The position numbers were made by a program, and so were the translations under genes. A DNA stretch of 64,000 nt from assembly GCA_027605045.1 (NCBI GenBank), contig JAQFWX010000131.1:1-64000 (forward strand), written 5' to 3'. Source of the stretch: Phallus indusiatus (lineage: Eukaryota; Basidiomycota; Agaricomycetes; Phallales; Phallaceae). Shown piece after piece: positions 1 through 11,680 of the stretch; within the stretch, counting starts at the first letter, position 1, and each line of letters begins with the position of its first letter. Below the pieces are notes generated by a model that did no database searches, had not been told where the DNA came from, and was given only the letters and a program-made list of their open reading frames with translations.

Positions 1-1290
1 GCGGATATGGGAATAGTTGGAGTGACAATTGTTAGAGCTCCGTTATGAAGAAAAGGACGAGGAAGCAGTGATGGTTGTTTTAGATAACGTCGCAAATTAG
101 CGTAATATAATACGTTTGACGGCGTCTTTGAGGAGGAAGGCGGATGGATTCTCTGTCCGACCATTCAGCAATCTCGTTATCCCATAATGAATGTGAAACT
201 TCTGTTTTACCTTCAAGCAGAACGCGATAAGAGGGTCACTTGAGCTAATCCAGACATCAGGATCGCCTCCTTTCTTTCCTGAGATCCTGCATCGCTTGCT
301 CTTTGATCCTCTCCACCTCTTCTTTCGGGAAGAAAATATCTCTATAAGAGATATCACGGGTCTTAACAAAGTCAATTATGACATGTACCATAAAAGTAAT
401 AACATCCCAAGTCGACAACACCCTCCAAAACGGTGGCGTTTTGATGGGCTCGTTCCTGTCTTCAGAAATGACGAACGCCGCGAAAGGATCTCTTGGCGTT
501 AACTCTTCAATATCTTCGCCACGGAGAATGCGTAAGACAGCGACGAGAATTTCCTTGTTTCCGTGGCCGTCGCAAAGAACATGTGGAGTCGTAAGCCCGA
601 GTGTCGCATTGTCAAACAGTGTGATCTGGAGTTGCGAAACGGGGATATTAGCGTTCATATAGTCACGAACGGTGCGAGGACTATCTTGAGAAAAGAGGTG
701 ACGATCCTTCTTCACAGTGCATTGGATTGAGGATGATGCTTTCGGGAACGTGTACGTCTTTCCTACAGGTCCCGGTATAACAACTTTCTTGAAAATATAC
801 CGTGGCGTCTTGGCATCGAGTCCAGCAGGAACCTCATAGACCCATCTCTAAGCACATCTGTTCAATAACTTGATACACGAAACCAGCTACAAATGATCTT
901 TCATACCTTTCCCGTTTCCTGAGCCGCGCGCTCAGAATTGGCCACTTTTCGACCAGCTTTTGATATGCAGCCTCTACTTTTCCTGCATCAAGCACTTGAT
1001 CGGGAACCCAACCCGTAACAATACCCGAATCCTTCTCGACTATACTAGTATCGAAGACACCTCCTGGTATAGTTTGAGTTGACCCATGTGCGTATAGTGA
1101 CTGTTATAAGTTCGAGTACATGCCCACTGGCAGCGTTTTGGTATCATAAATGCCATAGTTTACCATGCTGAGCATTTGGTAACTCTTTGAAGAGGATCTG
1201 AAGAAGATTTCAACTCAGTCGGGGTAAAAACCAACGTGAAGTATGTATCGGTCGGTCCATGAGTCGCCGTTTCAATATCCGCTTTGCGGC
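1..1290 (-). pseudogene. BAHD-like acyltransferase, partial and apparently frameshifted
   Basis: Resembles the fungal BAHD/transferase family (acyl-CoA dependent O/N-acyltransferases). The coding order runs right to left. An exon near 1082-925 encodes a helix ending KWPILSARLRKRE; the next, from about 848, encodes RWVYEVPAGLDAKTPRYIF and contains the catalytic HXXXD signature as HVLCDG at about 583-569. After a short intron the C-terminal part reads LLPRPFLHNGALTIVTP and runs off the left edge. Two problems suggest decay. The frame ending at 257 (DLRKERRRS then stop) must shift by one base to continue into GGDPDVWISSSDPLIAF. The 5' exon (HGPTDTYFTLVFTPTELK, about 1245-1155) joins the next exon only with a one-base mismatch and has no in-frame ATG. 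Sequencing error is an alternative. The family call is firm; substrate unknown. Confidence 0.6.
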
Positions 1291-1803
1291 CCGCCCCATC
1301 GCTTCAATGTTCTTTTTGTGAAACTGTCACATATTTATGTACATGATTCTATATTATATTACCCAAATTCCCCTCGAAATATTCAGCTATATTGTCCTGG
1401 TGAGTGAAAGAAAACAATAAACCGACTTCCATTTTGTCTCGTGCAATTGGAACGCAACCAAAGCTCTGGGTAGAGAGAAGACCATGGCTAACGCCATTCA
1501 AATTGGCGGAAACATGTGAAGTCTTTCGCTCGACCACAATAGACATTATCATTGCTAGTAATGGCCTTAGCCTTAAGGCCCTAGGCTTCGCAGCATCCTC
1601 CTAAAGCTTCTTAAGGCCTCTTAAGGCGTGGGAAGTAAGCGCTGGTTCGAGTCCTTCTCTGAGTCCCCGTTTTTATCTCAAAACCATACTCACTCCCCCG
1701 CATCTCAACATCAACAACGAACAATTCTCGTGTATGTGTCTTTTTCTTCCTGATAACATATATACTCAGCTAACCAATTCACGCTAGTTTAAAAAATCAA
1801 AAT

Positions 1804-2052
1804 ATGTGTTACCAAGGTTCCAACAAATACTATGTCGTATGCAAAAACAAACCCAAACACGCATTCTACGAACGACTCTGTTGCAATCTAAATGGGGTTT
1901 GGTGCGCCAATAGCAACAATCGAGGACGTTCTCAAGAAGAAGTCGATGCGATGTTTCATAATGACAAGATCACCTGTCCGACGTGTAATCACACAAGACT
2001 CATTCTCGGTGCGGAGACGGATAAAATATATCAGATAGTCCATGTCGGATAG
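1804..2052 (+). CDS. small cysteine-containing hypothetical protein (82 aa)
   Basis: Not recognised with certainty. The ORF starts with MCYQGSNKYYVVCK and has six cysteines, including a CPTC pair near residue 60 that could bind metal. It resembles the many short, cysteine-bearing hypothetical proteins beginning MC that are common in agaricomycete genomes; that is a general impression, not a database match. It has no signal peptide or membrane segment. A possible 5' UTR intron (gtgtatgtg ... cgctag, about 1731-1789) lies just upstream, which mildly supports a real transcript. It is flanked by 500-600 bp with no other gene. Confidence 0.35.
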   Translation: MCYQGSNKYYVVCKNKPKHAFYERLCCNLNGVWCANSNNRGRSQEEVDAMFHNDKITCPTCNHTRLILGAETDKIYQIVHVG

Positions 2053-2677
2053 AATAACAGCGTAGGGAATTGAATCGAATCGAGTATTGAAGGTGGTAGT
2101 AGAGGGATGAATCAAATCTTGAAGAGAAAGGGGGGAGATCAAAATGTGCTCGTTGTCGTCTTGCTCGAAGCAGAATCTCAGGCTAGTCCCGATTAAACCG
2201 TCCTTTGAATTGTTTTTACCAGTTTTTCCCCTTTCTTGACGTGTATGTGTTAAACTACTTGTGTATCAGAATTATATGCGATGCTTTTTCGTTATGGTTG
2301 TGGAAGAAATCAATTAATGGACACGCTCAACTTGAACGCCACCAAGCCTAGCACAAGTGATACCTTAGATTGGGCAGAAATTATACTTCAGTGTTTACCA
2401 TGAAATAGACCCAGAAATGCAGATGCATATGTATAACACAGCCTGAGACACAAACACTGACACGAACTTGGATGATGATTCCCAGCATACATACAATCTA
2501 CTAATACTTTCCATGTTCACGCTGTATCCTTTTTATGCATGAATAAATTACATTTGAGATGCCTACATCGAGTACAAGTGCCAATTCCAAAACCCTCCTC
2601 CCTTTTCCTTCTTTTCAAAATATCATGTATCCACGTGCACTAGTACTACAAACCTGATCAGTCCGCAAAATACCAAA
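2053..2677. other. intergenic stretch
   Basis: No supportable coding region. It holds the 3' flanks of the small ORF on the left and of the Sld3-like gene on the right, which are convergent. It is AT-rich, with no repeat or RNA gene that I can see. Confidence 0.5.
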
Positions 2678-4869
2678 TCACCCATCCCGACTCTTCACAG
2701 GCGTATCCATAACAAAAACCTGCGTCTCCATCCGTCCACTCACTAAACCCACCCGAGTCCCCGAATTCACATTCAAAGCATTATTATTGTCTTCTTCAGA
2801 ACTCCACTGAAATTCATCTCCCATGACAAATTCAGACTTCTCCTTTTCGTCACGTTCATCCACGAAAGGCGATGCACCAGAAGGGTAACAAAAGGCGAAG
2901 GATATAATTTCTTAACAGGCGTATCAAATACCAACGTCTTGGGTTTATTAGTTTCTTTGACTCTTCCGAGTCCGGGTCCGGAGGCGGGAGGATGCGGGGG
3001 ATGCGGTTGCGATTTAGATAATAATGATCCTTGAGCACGAGAAGCTACAAAAAAAACAAAAATGAGAAATATGTAAAACCCAAAAGGAAAAAAGTTTTTC
3101 CTCGCACTTTGATTCGACTGAAACAACTTTCCCCCACTTTTAACAGAAGAAGACCTTCTCATCTCAAATTCACCCTGAAAAGCGCTTTGCTACTCGCAAC
3201 GCCTCCACGACTCGCGCCTCTAGCTCTCACTTCTTCAACAGATATCGAAACAGACCGGGACCGATGTGAGGGATAAGATAATTGTGGAGTTTGACTCCGT
3301 TTTCCACCATTCCCACACTCCCCCTCCCCTTCTCCGTCGTCGATCCGGATCCGGGTCCGGTGATAATTGCAGACGCAGCGCGAACGAGTGTTCCCCGCGA
3401 TTTAGCCACTTCATGTAATTTAAGAGGGGAAGGCGGTTGTTGAGCCGGTCGCTTTTCTTTCGCTTTGAATTTCTTTGAGGGCGGAGAATTAGTGTGGGTG
3501 GGAGTGTTGTGTTATTGTTATTGTTGATGCTGTCTGATTCGTCTGAGAATGAGCTGTGTGAGAATACTTTGGAGTGGAGGAGGGTGTAGAACGTTGGAAG
3601 GGAGTCTTGAAATCTGAAGGAAAGGATATTTTTTTATTTTTTTTTGGGTTAGAGCTCTTTTTTTGGTTTATTTGAATATTTACTTACAGAGGTTTAACAA
3701 TATCTTCACAAAACACCTGCATCCAATCTCTCTGCGCATCTTGCGAAACTTGATTTGACGAAGAAACGGCCGCGGACGTCGAAGGCTGTGAAACGCCTGT
3801 CGTTGTCGAAATACCAGAAACAGACGTCTGCGTCTGCAAATTAGCCATCAACTGAGCAATACTCAATCGATCCATAAGCAATTCCAAACGTTCTTCAATA
3901 TCAACTTGCGTTTTCTTCTCCTTTGCAGAAGCAGAATCGGTCTTTTTCTCTCGTCGTTTTTTTCCTCGCTGCCGTTCTCTTTCGATAGTCATAGATTCCG
4001 TGGGAGGAAATATAGGTTTCATAGGGGATAGAAATGAAAGTGTGGTGGCTGGGGTTTTTGTCGTCGTTTCAATTCGTTTTTTCGTAGGCGTTGAAGGAAT
4101 ACCCAACGATTTCAGTTTGGTGCTGTTCGTTTCTTCTGTACTTTGCTTTTGCTTTTGGAGGGAGAGAATATGAAGGCACAAGAGAATTTGAATTTTCATT
4201 CTAAAAAAAGAGCAAACGATTATTAAACGAAGTTGGAGTTATGTATTAGGAACGCACTCTCGATACTCCATCTTCGTAAACCACTCTTTCTCAACCCTTC
4301 ACTCGCTTCAAACCCGTCGACACCTCGAAAATGTCTTTCATTTCCATACGCAAACCACATCATCGTTTCTTCAATCCCATCCTCTCCTTCACCATTCCCA
4401 CCACCACCACCACCACTACCGCCATTATCGTCCTGCAAAACCCGAGGCAGCTGAACGTGATATTTCTCTCGGATAGCTTCAACAGACAAAAGAAGTGGAT
4501 CAAAGAGGTGCCGAGGATCTACATCTGGTTGAATACGGATGCGACGAAGATTATGGACGAAACCGGATAGACATGTTATAGACTAATAAAAAAAGTCTAA
4601 GCATTTCGCATGAAGAGGTAAAGGGAGAAGTACATCTGGTAACCATAACGTCTCTAAATATCGCTGAATAATATACTCTTCCAACGTTTCTTCAATATAG
4701 TCTCTGTTCCAATAATAAAAAATCAGAGAAAATTTTTGAGATGATCGTGCGTGCGAACGCACGTAAAAGGATAATCAGCTCCGATTTTCGATTCTTGTTC
4801 TTCAAGCCATGGAATAGGACAATCGTAATGAATCGTATAGCGTTGCGGGTTAAAGTTAGTCTCCAGCAT
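2678..4869 (-). CDS. SLD3: Sld3-like DNA replication regulator
   Basis: Probable homologue of Sld3, which loads Cdc45 onto the MCM helicase and is a CDK target when replication starts. The start is the ATG at 4869-4867 (MLETNFNPQRYTIHYDCP). Exon 2 encodes DYIEETLEEYIIQRYLETLW; a 51-nt intron ending ttttttattag (about 4637-4587) then removes an in-frame stop and leads into FDPLLLSVEAIREKYHVQLP. Later exons give QILLCLHILSLQKQKQ, RLELLMDRLSIAQLM and DWMQVFCEDIVKPL, then a basic serine-rich tail (RSRSVSISVEE). The tail has CDK-like sites, STPTKK, FDTPVKK and MDTPVK, the last just before the stop at 2678. The arrangement fits basidiomycete Sld3-like proteins, which are weakly conserved. The last junction (about 2880) changes frame without a clear intron, so the C-terminal model is uncertain. 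Confidence 0.6.
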
Positions 4870-5045
4870 CCTGCTTAGAATGCAAAAGGTTGCAGTCCAT
4901 TTACAATTACGCGCGCCACGCGATCAGTAACATTTGGTCACGTTTTTGAACGGGTTACATAACAGTCAAAAACCGGACAGTGACGTAACTCGTCCAACGG
5001 CACACGGCAACTACATCAGTCCACACGGATCCACGGCCCACGGTA
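4870..5045. promoter_or_regulatory. divergent promoter region, SLD3-like / PCP1
   Basis: 176 bp separate the ATG of the Sld3-like gene (reading left) from the ATG of the rhomboid gene (reading right), so both 5' UTRs and core promoters must lie here or overlap. The stretch contains acgcg and cgtca-type motifs (gcgcgccacgcg near 4910, ggtcacg near 4935, agtgacgt near 4979), but no factor can be assigned from sequence alone. Confidence 0.5.
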
Positions 5046-6647
5046 ATGAGCTCTATCTTCAGACTTTCAGTTGGTAGAACACAATGCTCGCGAACGACAT
5101 GGCCAAAACATTACTTCTATAACCAAAACTTTTCAACATCCTCGACACGACGGTTTAATCTTAATCCCTTTCAAGGGTTCAGATTACGAAGAAAAGCCGA
5201 TCGCGAGAGATTGTTTACAGATGAGCTTCAAAGGCCTTCAGTTTTAAAACCTTTCTTGGTGCGGCTTTCCTAATTGAAAAATCTAATATATATATATTTA
5301 AATTTTTCCTAGTTTGCCGTTGGATGTTCTGGTATAACATATATTGCTGCTGCACGTTTGACCAACGAGGACACGGAAAGATGGACAAAATCGCTTTTGG
5401 CAACTGGTGCATGGATATTCACAAAACCTTCGAATTCAGAATTAAGAGGTGCCAGAAAAGCAGCTGTATACGCGGTTAGCAGTACTCATCTCACTATACT
5501 CTCATCTTTCTGACTCTTGGATAGTATTTGAAAAATATGCTTGATCGAGTTAAACAGTTTCTGGGAGAAGAGCGAGGAATCGTAGCAAACACCGCTTTAT
5601 ACGGATGCGTCTTAGCAGCTCAAAAGTGGTTAGATGAAGGAGAAGGTCGTCGAGCTGCTCGAATGATTATGGTTGTTACCACCGGAATATGGATTCTTTG
5701 GCAAATACCTCGTTTACGCGGCACCATGATGCGCCATTTTCTACACGATCCGTTGTCAGGACAAAGCCACACTCTTTTAACAAGTGTATTCAGGTGAGTT
5801 GATATCTCGGTCTTAAGATTAAGGCAGCGTTATTTACCGTATGGGGGAACAACAGTCATAAAAATCTTTTACATTTATTATTCAATAATCTGGCTCTTAG
5901 TGGATTTGGTAAGTGCGAGCTTGGTTATCTGAAAGATGAATGGGCTTAATATTGCGTTTTGACAGGTAGCTTGGTGTGCTGGTGGCTTACCGAAGTCCAG
6001 GACCGGAAGCAGGCGACACTTCATGAATCAACAGCAATGTACCATTTCATCGCGTTCTTTGTTTCCGGTCGGTTTTTTTTTTCAAGAAAACAATTTGTAT
6101 ACTCATCTATTTACAGCTGGCTTGTTCAGCAGTTTCTTAGCACATGCTGTTCGGGTGAAATTTTACTATCCACGAATAGTATCGCAAATCACGAGTGCAG
6201 AAAGGGCAGCTGCCGCGGTAGGAAGATCACCTGGGGCCGTTACTTCAGCAACAGCAACAGCGTTGGCTCATCAACCGTCTATTCTGCCCTCGCTTGGTGC
6301 GTCTGGAGCGATCTGGGCATGTGTTTCTATGACGGCATTGGCATGTCCTGAGGCCCGTGCGACACTGATCTTCCCTTCGAATATTTCATTTCCACTGCCA
6401 GCCGGAGCATTAGTGTTGGTGGGACTGGACATTGTTGGTATACTGCGGGGATGGCGGTAAATCAGTTCTGGCTATTAAAGATGTCGAATTGCAGCTGATT
6501 TTGTTGATTAGACTGTTTGACCACTGGGCTCATCTTGGAGGAGCGCTGTTCGGGGCCCTGTACTATCGATATGGACCAGAGTTGTGGGAAAGGACCCGAG
6601 AGAGTGTTAAAAATAGCAGTGTACATAGAGTCGATACACGTGATTAA
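5046..6647 (+). CDS. PCP1: mitochondrial rhomboid protease (Pcp1/PARL type)
   Basis: Intramembrane serine protease of the mitochondrial inner membrane, needed in yeast to process Mgm1 and Ccp1. Seven exons: 5046-5258, 5313-5474, 5525-5793, 5856-5908, 5966-6067, 6117-6456, 6512-6647; 1275 nt, 424 aa. The N-terminus is basic and Ser/Thr/Arg-rich, as in a mitochondrial presequence. Several hydrophobic helices follow. Exon 4 encodes HKNLLHLLFNNLALSGFG, with the His and Asn expected for the oxyanion side. The catalytic serine lies in LGASGAIWA (exon 6) and the catalytic histidine in FDHWAHLGGALFG (exon 7), so the Ser/His dyad is intact. The exon 6/7 junction uses donor gtaaatc at 6457, which joins GILRGW-R to LFDHWAHLGG. 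Head to head with the Sld3-like gene. Confidence 0.93.
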
Positions 6648-6965
6648 GCATAATATAGGATGGTGTTGTGTGGTGTCATGCTTGTGATTGTGGTTGATCA
6701 TCAGCTGAGAATCACATGTCACTTTGACTGGTCGAGTCCCAAGCCCAACACAGTCCAAATATCAAGTCAATTAGCCCGCTCCTCGTTCCAAGATGAGTTC
6801 GTCTGCTCGCTTGTCCCTTGCTGACCTTTGCAACCAACCCTTACCTCCCCTCCTCCTCACACCATCAATAACACCACCATCACCAATAACAACAACAACA
6901 CCCTACCGCCGTCGTCCTCATCGTCCTCCTCCTCATCTTCTGCTGCCTCATCCCCGTCCTCTCCA

Positions 6966-9900
6966 ATGACCTCCCCGGATGTCGTTCATGCCGGCATAAA
7001 ACGTCCTCTCGCCATCGAAGACCACGACGAAGACGTCCGCATTGCTGCTCGTGCCCTCGGCGACATGCGTTCCCGTGCCGTATCCCATGCACGAGCTCCT
7101 TCAGCTGAAGCATTCGCCGTAGCCTCCAAGACTCACAGTCGTACCTGTAAGTTCCAAGCACACTACTTCTATCTCTCTCTCGCATAAATATCTCATCCCT
7201 TGCTTTGCCATGTTATTTACCCCTGCCTGGTCTTTCACAAATATGACAACAACAGCCTCTGCATCCCAGTCCACCCCTTTCTTATCACCCTCAACCACAC
7301 CTTCGACAATTTCAAACTCATCGCCTCAATTGCGCCAACGCTCCCTAGACAGGGACCACCACCACTCCAACCCCAACCACTATCATCATTATCACCACCA
7401 CCATCATCATCATCATCATCACAACCAAGACCTACCATCGCCTCCCGAACATCCTCCAAAAGACTTTGTATCTCGCGTCGTTCATTCTCCCATTGTGTCA
7501 TCCGTCCTGAATGCCTATGAAGACTCCAAAAAGAGATCAAAGGTTGTCCAGGTCCGTAATCCTTTCAAAATTAACCTTCTTTTTTATTTATCTCTCATGG
7601 CGTCTAAATCATTTTTTCTTTCTCTCCTAAGATCGGTGCAAATCTTATGGAATCATCAGTCAAAACGATCTCTCGGCCGGTCATAAACCGTCTTCCCGTA
7701 AATCAACTCGACGAATTCGCTTGCCGTCAATTAGACAGGGTTCGTTATCCCATACTACGATTATCCCCACAAATATCTTATAAACGATTTTCCTTTGTTT
7801 CTTCCCCGCAGATTTACCCTATCCGCAGCGCTCCTTCCAGTCCAAACGCCGACACTCCCAAAATGAACCACAACAATCATCATCATCATCATCACCTCTA
7901 CACCGCATATCGAGACCCTGCTCCTCTAGAATCGGGTGCTTCGAGCCGTGCTCCGAGCGTGACTCCCCCAGATGATTATTCCGCATCAAACTCTCCCGTC
8001 CGTGAGTTTCTCCCGATATATATACATCGAACAAGAAGAAGAAATTAATTTCTCGCTCCCGATCTCCTTTTATTATTATTCATTATTATTCAGTCCCGAT
8101 TCGAAACCTAAGCGATGATTCTGAAAGGGCGAACAAGTCTTCTCCTCAGCAACAACAACAACAACAACAAGAAATAGCTGCAAAAAGTAAATGGCAGACG
8201 ATGCTTTGTGAAGCTGGCGGTATTAGTGCCGCTGTTAGTCAAGAAAGCATGAAACGTCTGCAGTATTGTCTTCAATGGCTGCAGGTACGTAGACCAAAAA
8301 GATCCTTACTCTATTACTCTCCTCGAGATCGCTTTCGCTGACATGACTACCCCAGTATGCTACCAATAGAATCGACTCTCAGATTGTTGTTCTACGTGGC
8401 TTCATAGACTCTCTAACTCCAAAACCTCCACACGAAAACGATCCTCACGCGCTGGTTCCACTCCAGGTTATGCGCACTCTTACAGATGTCCGTCGGGATC
8501 TTGTCAAAACCATTCGCGAAGTCGTCAAAGTCATCTCAACGTACGAGCCCCCCTTTCTGTTCTGTTCTGTTCTGTTCTTAATAATCACTCTCCTCATTGT
8601 TTTCCTTTCCTCTTTTTTCAGTTACGCCGGAAGTGCACTCCCAGAACCAGCTCGTTCAACAGTCCGAACATTCCTCCTCCGTCTACCCGCTCGTTGGGCG
8701 AACGCATCAGGCGGCGGCAGCGGCGGAGGAGACACATCCAATCCACCTTCCATGCCACCTTCACCTCGATTACAACAACACCAACGTCTCCCGAGTTCCG
8801 AAAATCTAGCCGGCTGTACACCCGGTTCTTTATCCCCAACTTCACCGGTCTCGGCCTCAACAGGAGCAGGAGCAGGAGCAGGACAAACCGAATCGCCACA
8901 CTCTTTACGCCCGACAGCAGGTCGTGCGACGCATCCTACCGCTTTAGCAGCTACACAAGCTGCACAACGCGTTTTAACGCTGGCGACGGAATCTCTTGAT
9001 ATGATGCGGAGTGTTACGAATGTGTTTAAAGAGAGTTTAGAACGCGCTGATGCGTGAGTAGTCCTCCTCCTCTCCTCTATTTATCCTTTTCACCTTACGT
9101 CTGTCGATGTTGACATTGGATTCCCCTATTTTCCAGATGGGTCGAACGATTTCGGATCGTTGGTATTCAACGTCATGATGGCACTAGCCCATCTAGTGGT
9201 GTTAGCGGTGATCTCCATATGCTATCATCGCCGGGAGCCGGACCGAGCAACAACAACACCAACAGCACCAGCAATAGCAGGAATAGTTTATCGCCGACGA
9301 CGTCTCCAAGTGATATGATCAAATCACCTAGCGAACCTGATTTACGGACCACCCATTATCAGTATTCACAGACATCATCATCATTATCATTATCGTCGAG
9401 TGTTCATGATCCTTCACTTCCTATTTCTTATTCGAACGAGGATGAAGAAACGACGATGGTGGTGGATATGGCGGTGATGAAGAAGAAGCGAAGGAAGCGG
9501 ATAAGCGATATCAGCACATCGGATGAAGCTGTTATGAGTATGGTTACGAATGGTTCCTCCGTTCAGGGTGGTGCGGAAGCTGACGAGAATGGACATGTTG
9601 CCCGTACGGAGGAAGACGCTAACGTTGTATATGGCGATGATGAAGAAAAAGAGAAAGAGAGATTGCCGAGTGAGAATAATAGGAGAATGGAGGAGGATGA
9701 AGAAGTGGAGGGTGAAGAGGATGAAGGAGAAGGAGAAGAGAATGATGAAACGGAGACTGAAGACGGTGCCGGTGTGCCTTTTAGCGTTTGCGGTACGAGC
9801 GCAAGTGCGAGTATGAGTACGAGTACGAGTACTAGCAGTGCTACTGAGAGTTCGTCGCGTAAGCGCGATGAAAAGGAGAAGGAGAAGAAGCAGCTTCCTC

Positions 9901-10229
9901 TTCTCGGTGATGACGACATCATGGCATTGTCAGCGGCAGCAGTAGTATCAGGAGGAGGACCTTCAGGGACAGGAACAACGTTATTAGGTTTCACGGCTGA
10001 CGAAGATGAAGATGAAGATGAAATTGAAATTTCTGCTATGGCTTCTTCTTCTTCTTCTTCTGACGTAGCTGCCACTGGTGCTAGTGGTGACGATAGCGGT
10101 TTGCGGAAGAGGAATAATTCTGGACATAGCAACGGCAACGGCAATGGCTGCGGTAGTGGCGATGACGACTGTTCAGACGCTTCGTTTTATTCTGCAAGAA
10201 CCCGACCGATGGATATCGATTGCGAATAA
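6966..10229 (+). CDS. OPI1: Opi1-family repressor of phospholipid synthesis genes
   Basis: Opi1 binds phosphatidic acid at the ER and represses inositol/choline-responsive lipid genes when released to the nucleus. Exons: 6966-7146, 7256-7551, 7632-7739, 7812-8001, 8094-8284, 8356-8540, 8622-9053, 9137-10229; 2676 nt, 891 aa. Diagnostic segments are VRIAARALGDMRSRA, FVSRVVHSPIVSSVLNAYE, NRLPVNQLDEFACRQLDR, WQTMLCEAGGISAAVSQESM and SALPEPARSTVRTFLLRLP. Low-complexity insertions include a His run (about 7380-7420), a Gln run (about 8150-8170) and a long acidic tail (about 9620-9770), so it is longer than yeast Opi1. The start is uncertain: 6966 is the first ATG in the conserved frame. A frame from 6793 (MSSSARLSLADLCNQPLPP) looks like a natural N-terminus but would need a one-base shift before 6969. 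Confidence 0.85.
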
Positions 10230-10702
10230 CTTCTTTTCTCTCTCTCTTTCTCTTTTTCTCTTTTTCTCTAATTAGAATTTCTTCTGCTCTCCGTTTTTCC
10301 TCTCTGGTCCTCAATCTTTCACCAACCGGGTCTTTCTCACACCGATCAAACACTCTTTTTTCATTTCATTTTTTCTGGTTCAAAAAAGCCAGAATAGACC
10401 CGACTCTCTTCTTTCAGTATCAGTTCGTCCGAAAATCGCAGGAATACATATCTATTCAGACTCCTAGATCCCTCTCTGCCCCACCTTTCTTTGCTCTTCC
10501 TCTTCCTCCTCTTTTCTTCGGGCCCCGATCTTCAATTCCGCTCTCGTACCCATTTTTCCCATCCGGTCCTTCTCCTCCTTTCTCTTTTTTTTCTCTGCGC
10601 AGGTTATCTTTTTTATGATTTTTTTTTGATTATAATCTATGCCGATTAGATTTTTCTCTTGATTATCATTTTTCTTTCCTTCCGATCTTTTCTATCTTCG
10701 AT

Positions 10703-10757
10703 CCTCAATTCTCAATTCTCAGCTCTCAATTCTCAGCTCTCAATTCTCAGCTCTCAG
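10703..10757. repeat. short tandem repeat, unit ctcaattctcagct
   Basis: Roughly three to four head-to-tail copies of a 14-base unit, the first copy imperfect. It lies in the probable 3' flank of OPI1. No known function. Confidence 0.7.
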
Positions 10758-11030
10758 TACACCCGAGCTCTCGCCGCGTGAAGAGGAAAAACAAAAACAA
10801 AAATAGAGGGAGGAGGATGGGTCAGAACCATTTTTTTTTTCCCGTCAAGCCTTTGATAGGAATCGACCCCGAAAAAAAAGATTGATTTTTATTTTTTCGT
10901 GAGAGGGCGCTGTTGTTATTTTTCTTTTTTTGGATGACGTGTATGTATGTACGTGTGTATATCATATGTACATACCTGGCTCAGACTCTCAGACTCTCGG
11001 GCTCTCAGGCTCAGGTCTTTGTTGTTTATT

Positions 11031-11057
11031 GTTGTTGTTGTTGTTGTTGTTGTTGTT
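11031..11057. repeat. GTT trinucleotide microsatellite
   Basis: About nine uninterrupted GTT/TTG units in intergenic DNA. Confidence 0.85.
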
Positions 11058-11680
11058 CGTTCGTTCATTTCTTCAATGATGATGATCGTTGTTTTGTCCC
11101 GGTGATATCATTACTAACGTTTAGAACTCTTATTTTTTTCGTTCCATTTGTTTGTTATTTCTGTGATCACTTCATGTAACGTTTATATAGCTCAAGGTTT
11201 TATTCATGAATACAAAAATATGTATTTGAACTGTATACTCCATGTGCTGGTGCTTTTTTTTCCCCTTGTGCGTGAGATTATCATTAATTCATTGATCATG
11301 CTAATTAGAAGCAGGGGCTGTATGTATGCATCACTGGCAGCAGTCACGGGTAGATCCATTTTCATCCCTGCATGCTATCAACTGCTTTGGCTGTTTTTGA
11401 CCGCCGCGAGTTGACAAGATAGTTTGAGATGCGATAAAGCTTTCGATCGGGGATCATAGGAATTGGCTGCATTCAACTAAATGAACCATGTACATATGTA
11501 TGTACCAAGACCAGTGCAGGGCAGTCTTTGTAGGGTTCGCTCAGCGCTGACCTCGTCCCTCAGGTTCAGGCTCGTTCAGGCGACTGTGGCTCTGAAGATT
11601 TATGAGTCAGCTGTTAGAACGGAATGTGGCGTTTTTAAAAAGTTTAAAACCCTCCTATTTTCATTCATCTTCAACCCCCA

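Larger units (their letters stand above)
10230..11680. other. long non-coding stretch between OPI1 and the CFA-family gene
   Basis: Pyrimidine-rich DNA without a supportable gene; the ORFs here are low-complexity. The first 400 bp probably include the OPI1 3' UTR. It contains a 14-bp tandem repeat (10703-10757), a run of ctcagactctcag-like words (about 10980-11015) and a GTT microsatellite (about 11031-11057). The right end should hold the promoter of the gene at 11681. Confidence 0.5.

Noticed and set aside
1555..1675. tRNA-like internal promoter: ggttcgagtcc resembling a B box with an A-box-like word upstream
   Set aside because: The T-stem does not pair (cgctg against tcctt) and no acceptor stem or cloverleaf can be formed. 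At most a decayed tRNA-derived SINE fragment.
9563..10144. 193-codon leftward ORF opposite the OPI1 last exon
   Set aside because: Pure Ser/Ala/Val low complexity, the antisense shadow of the acidic repeat in OPI1; no independent motif.
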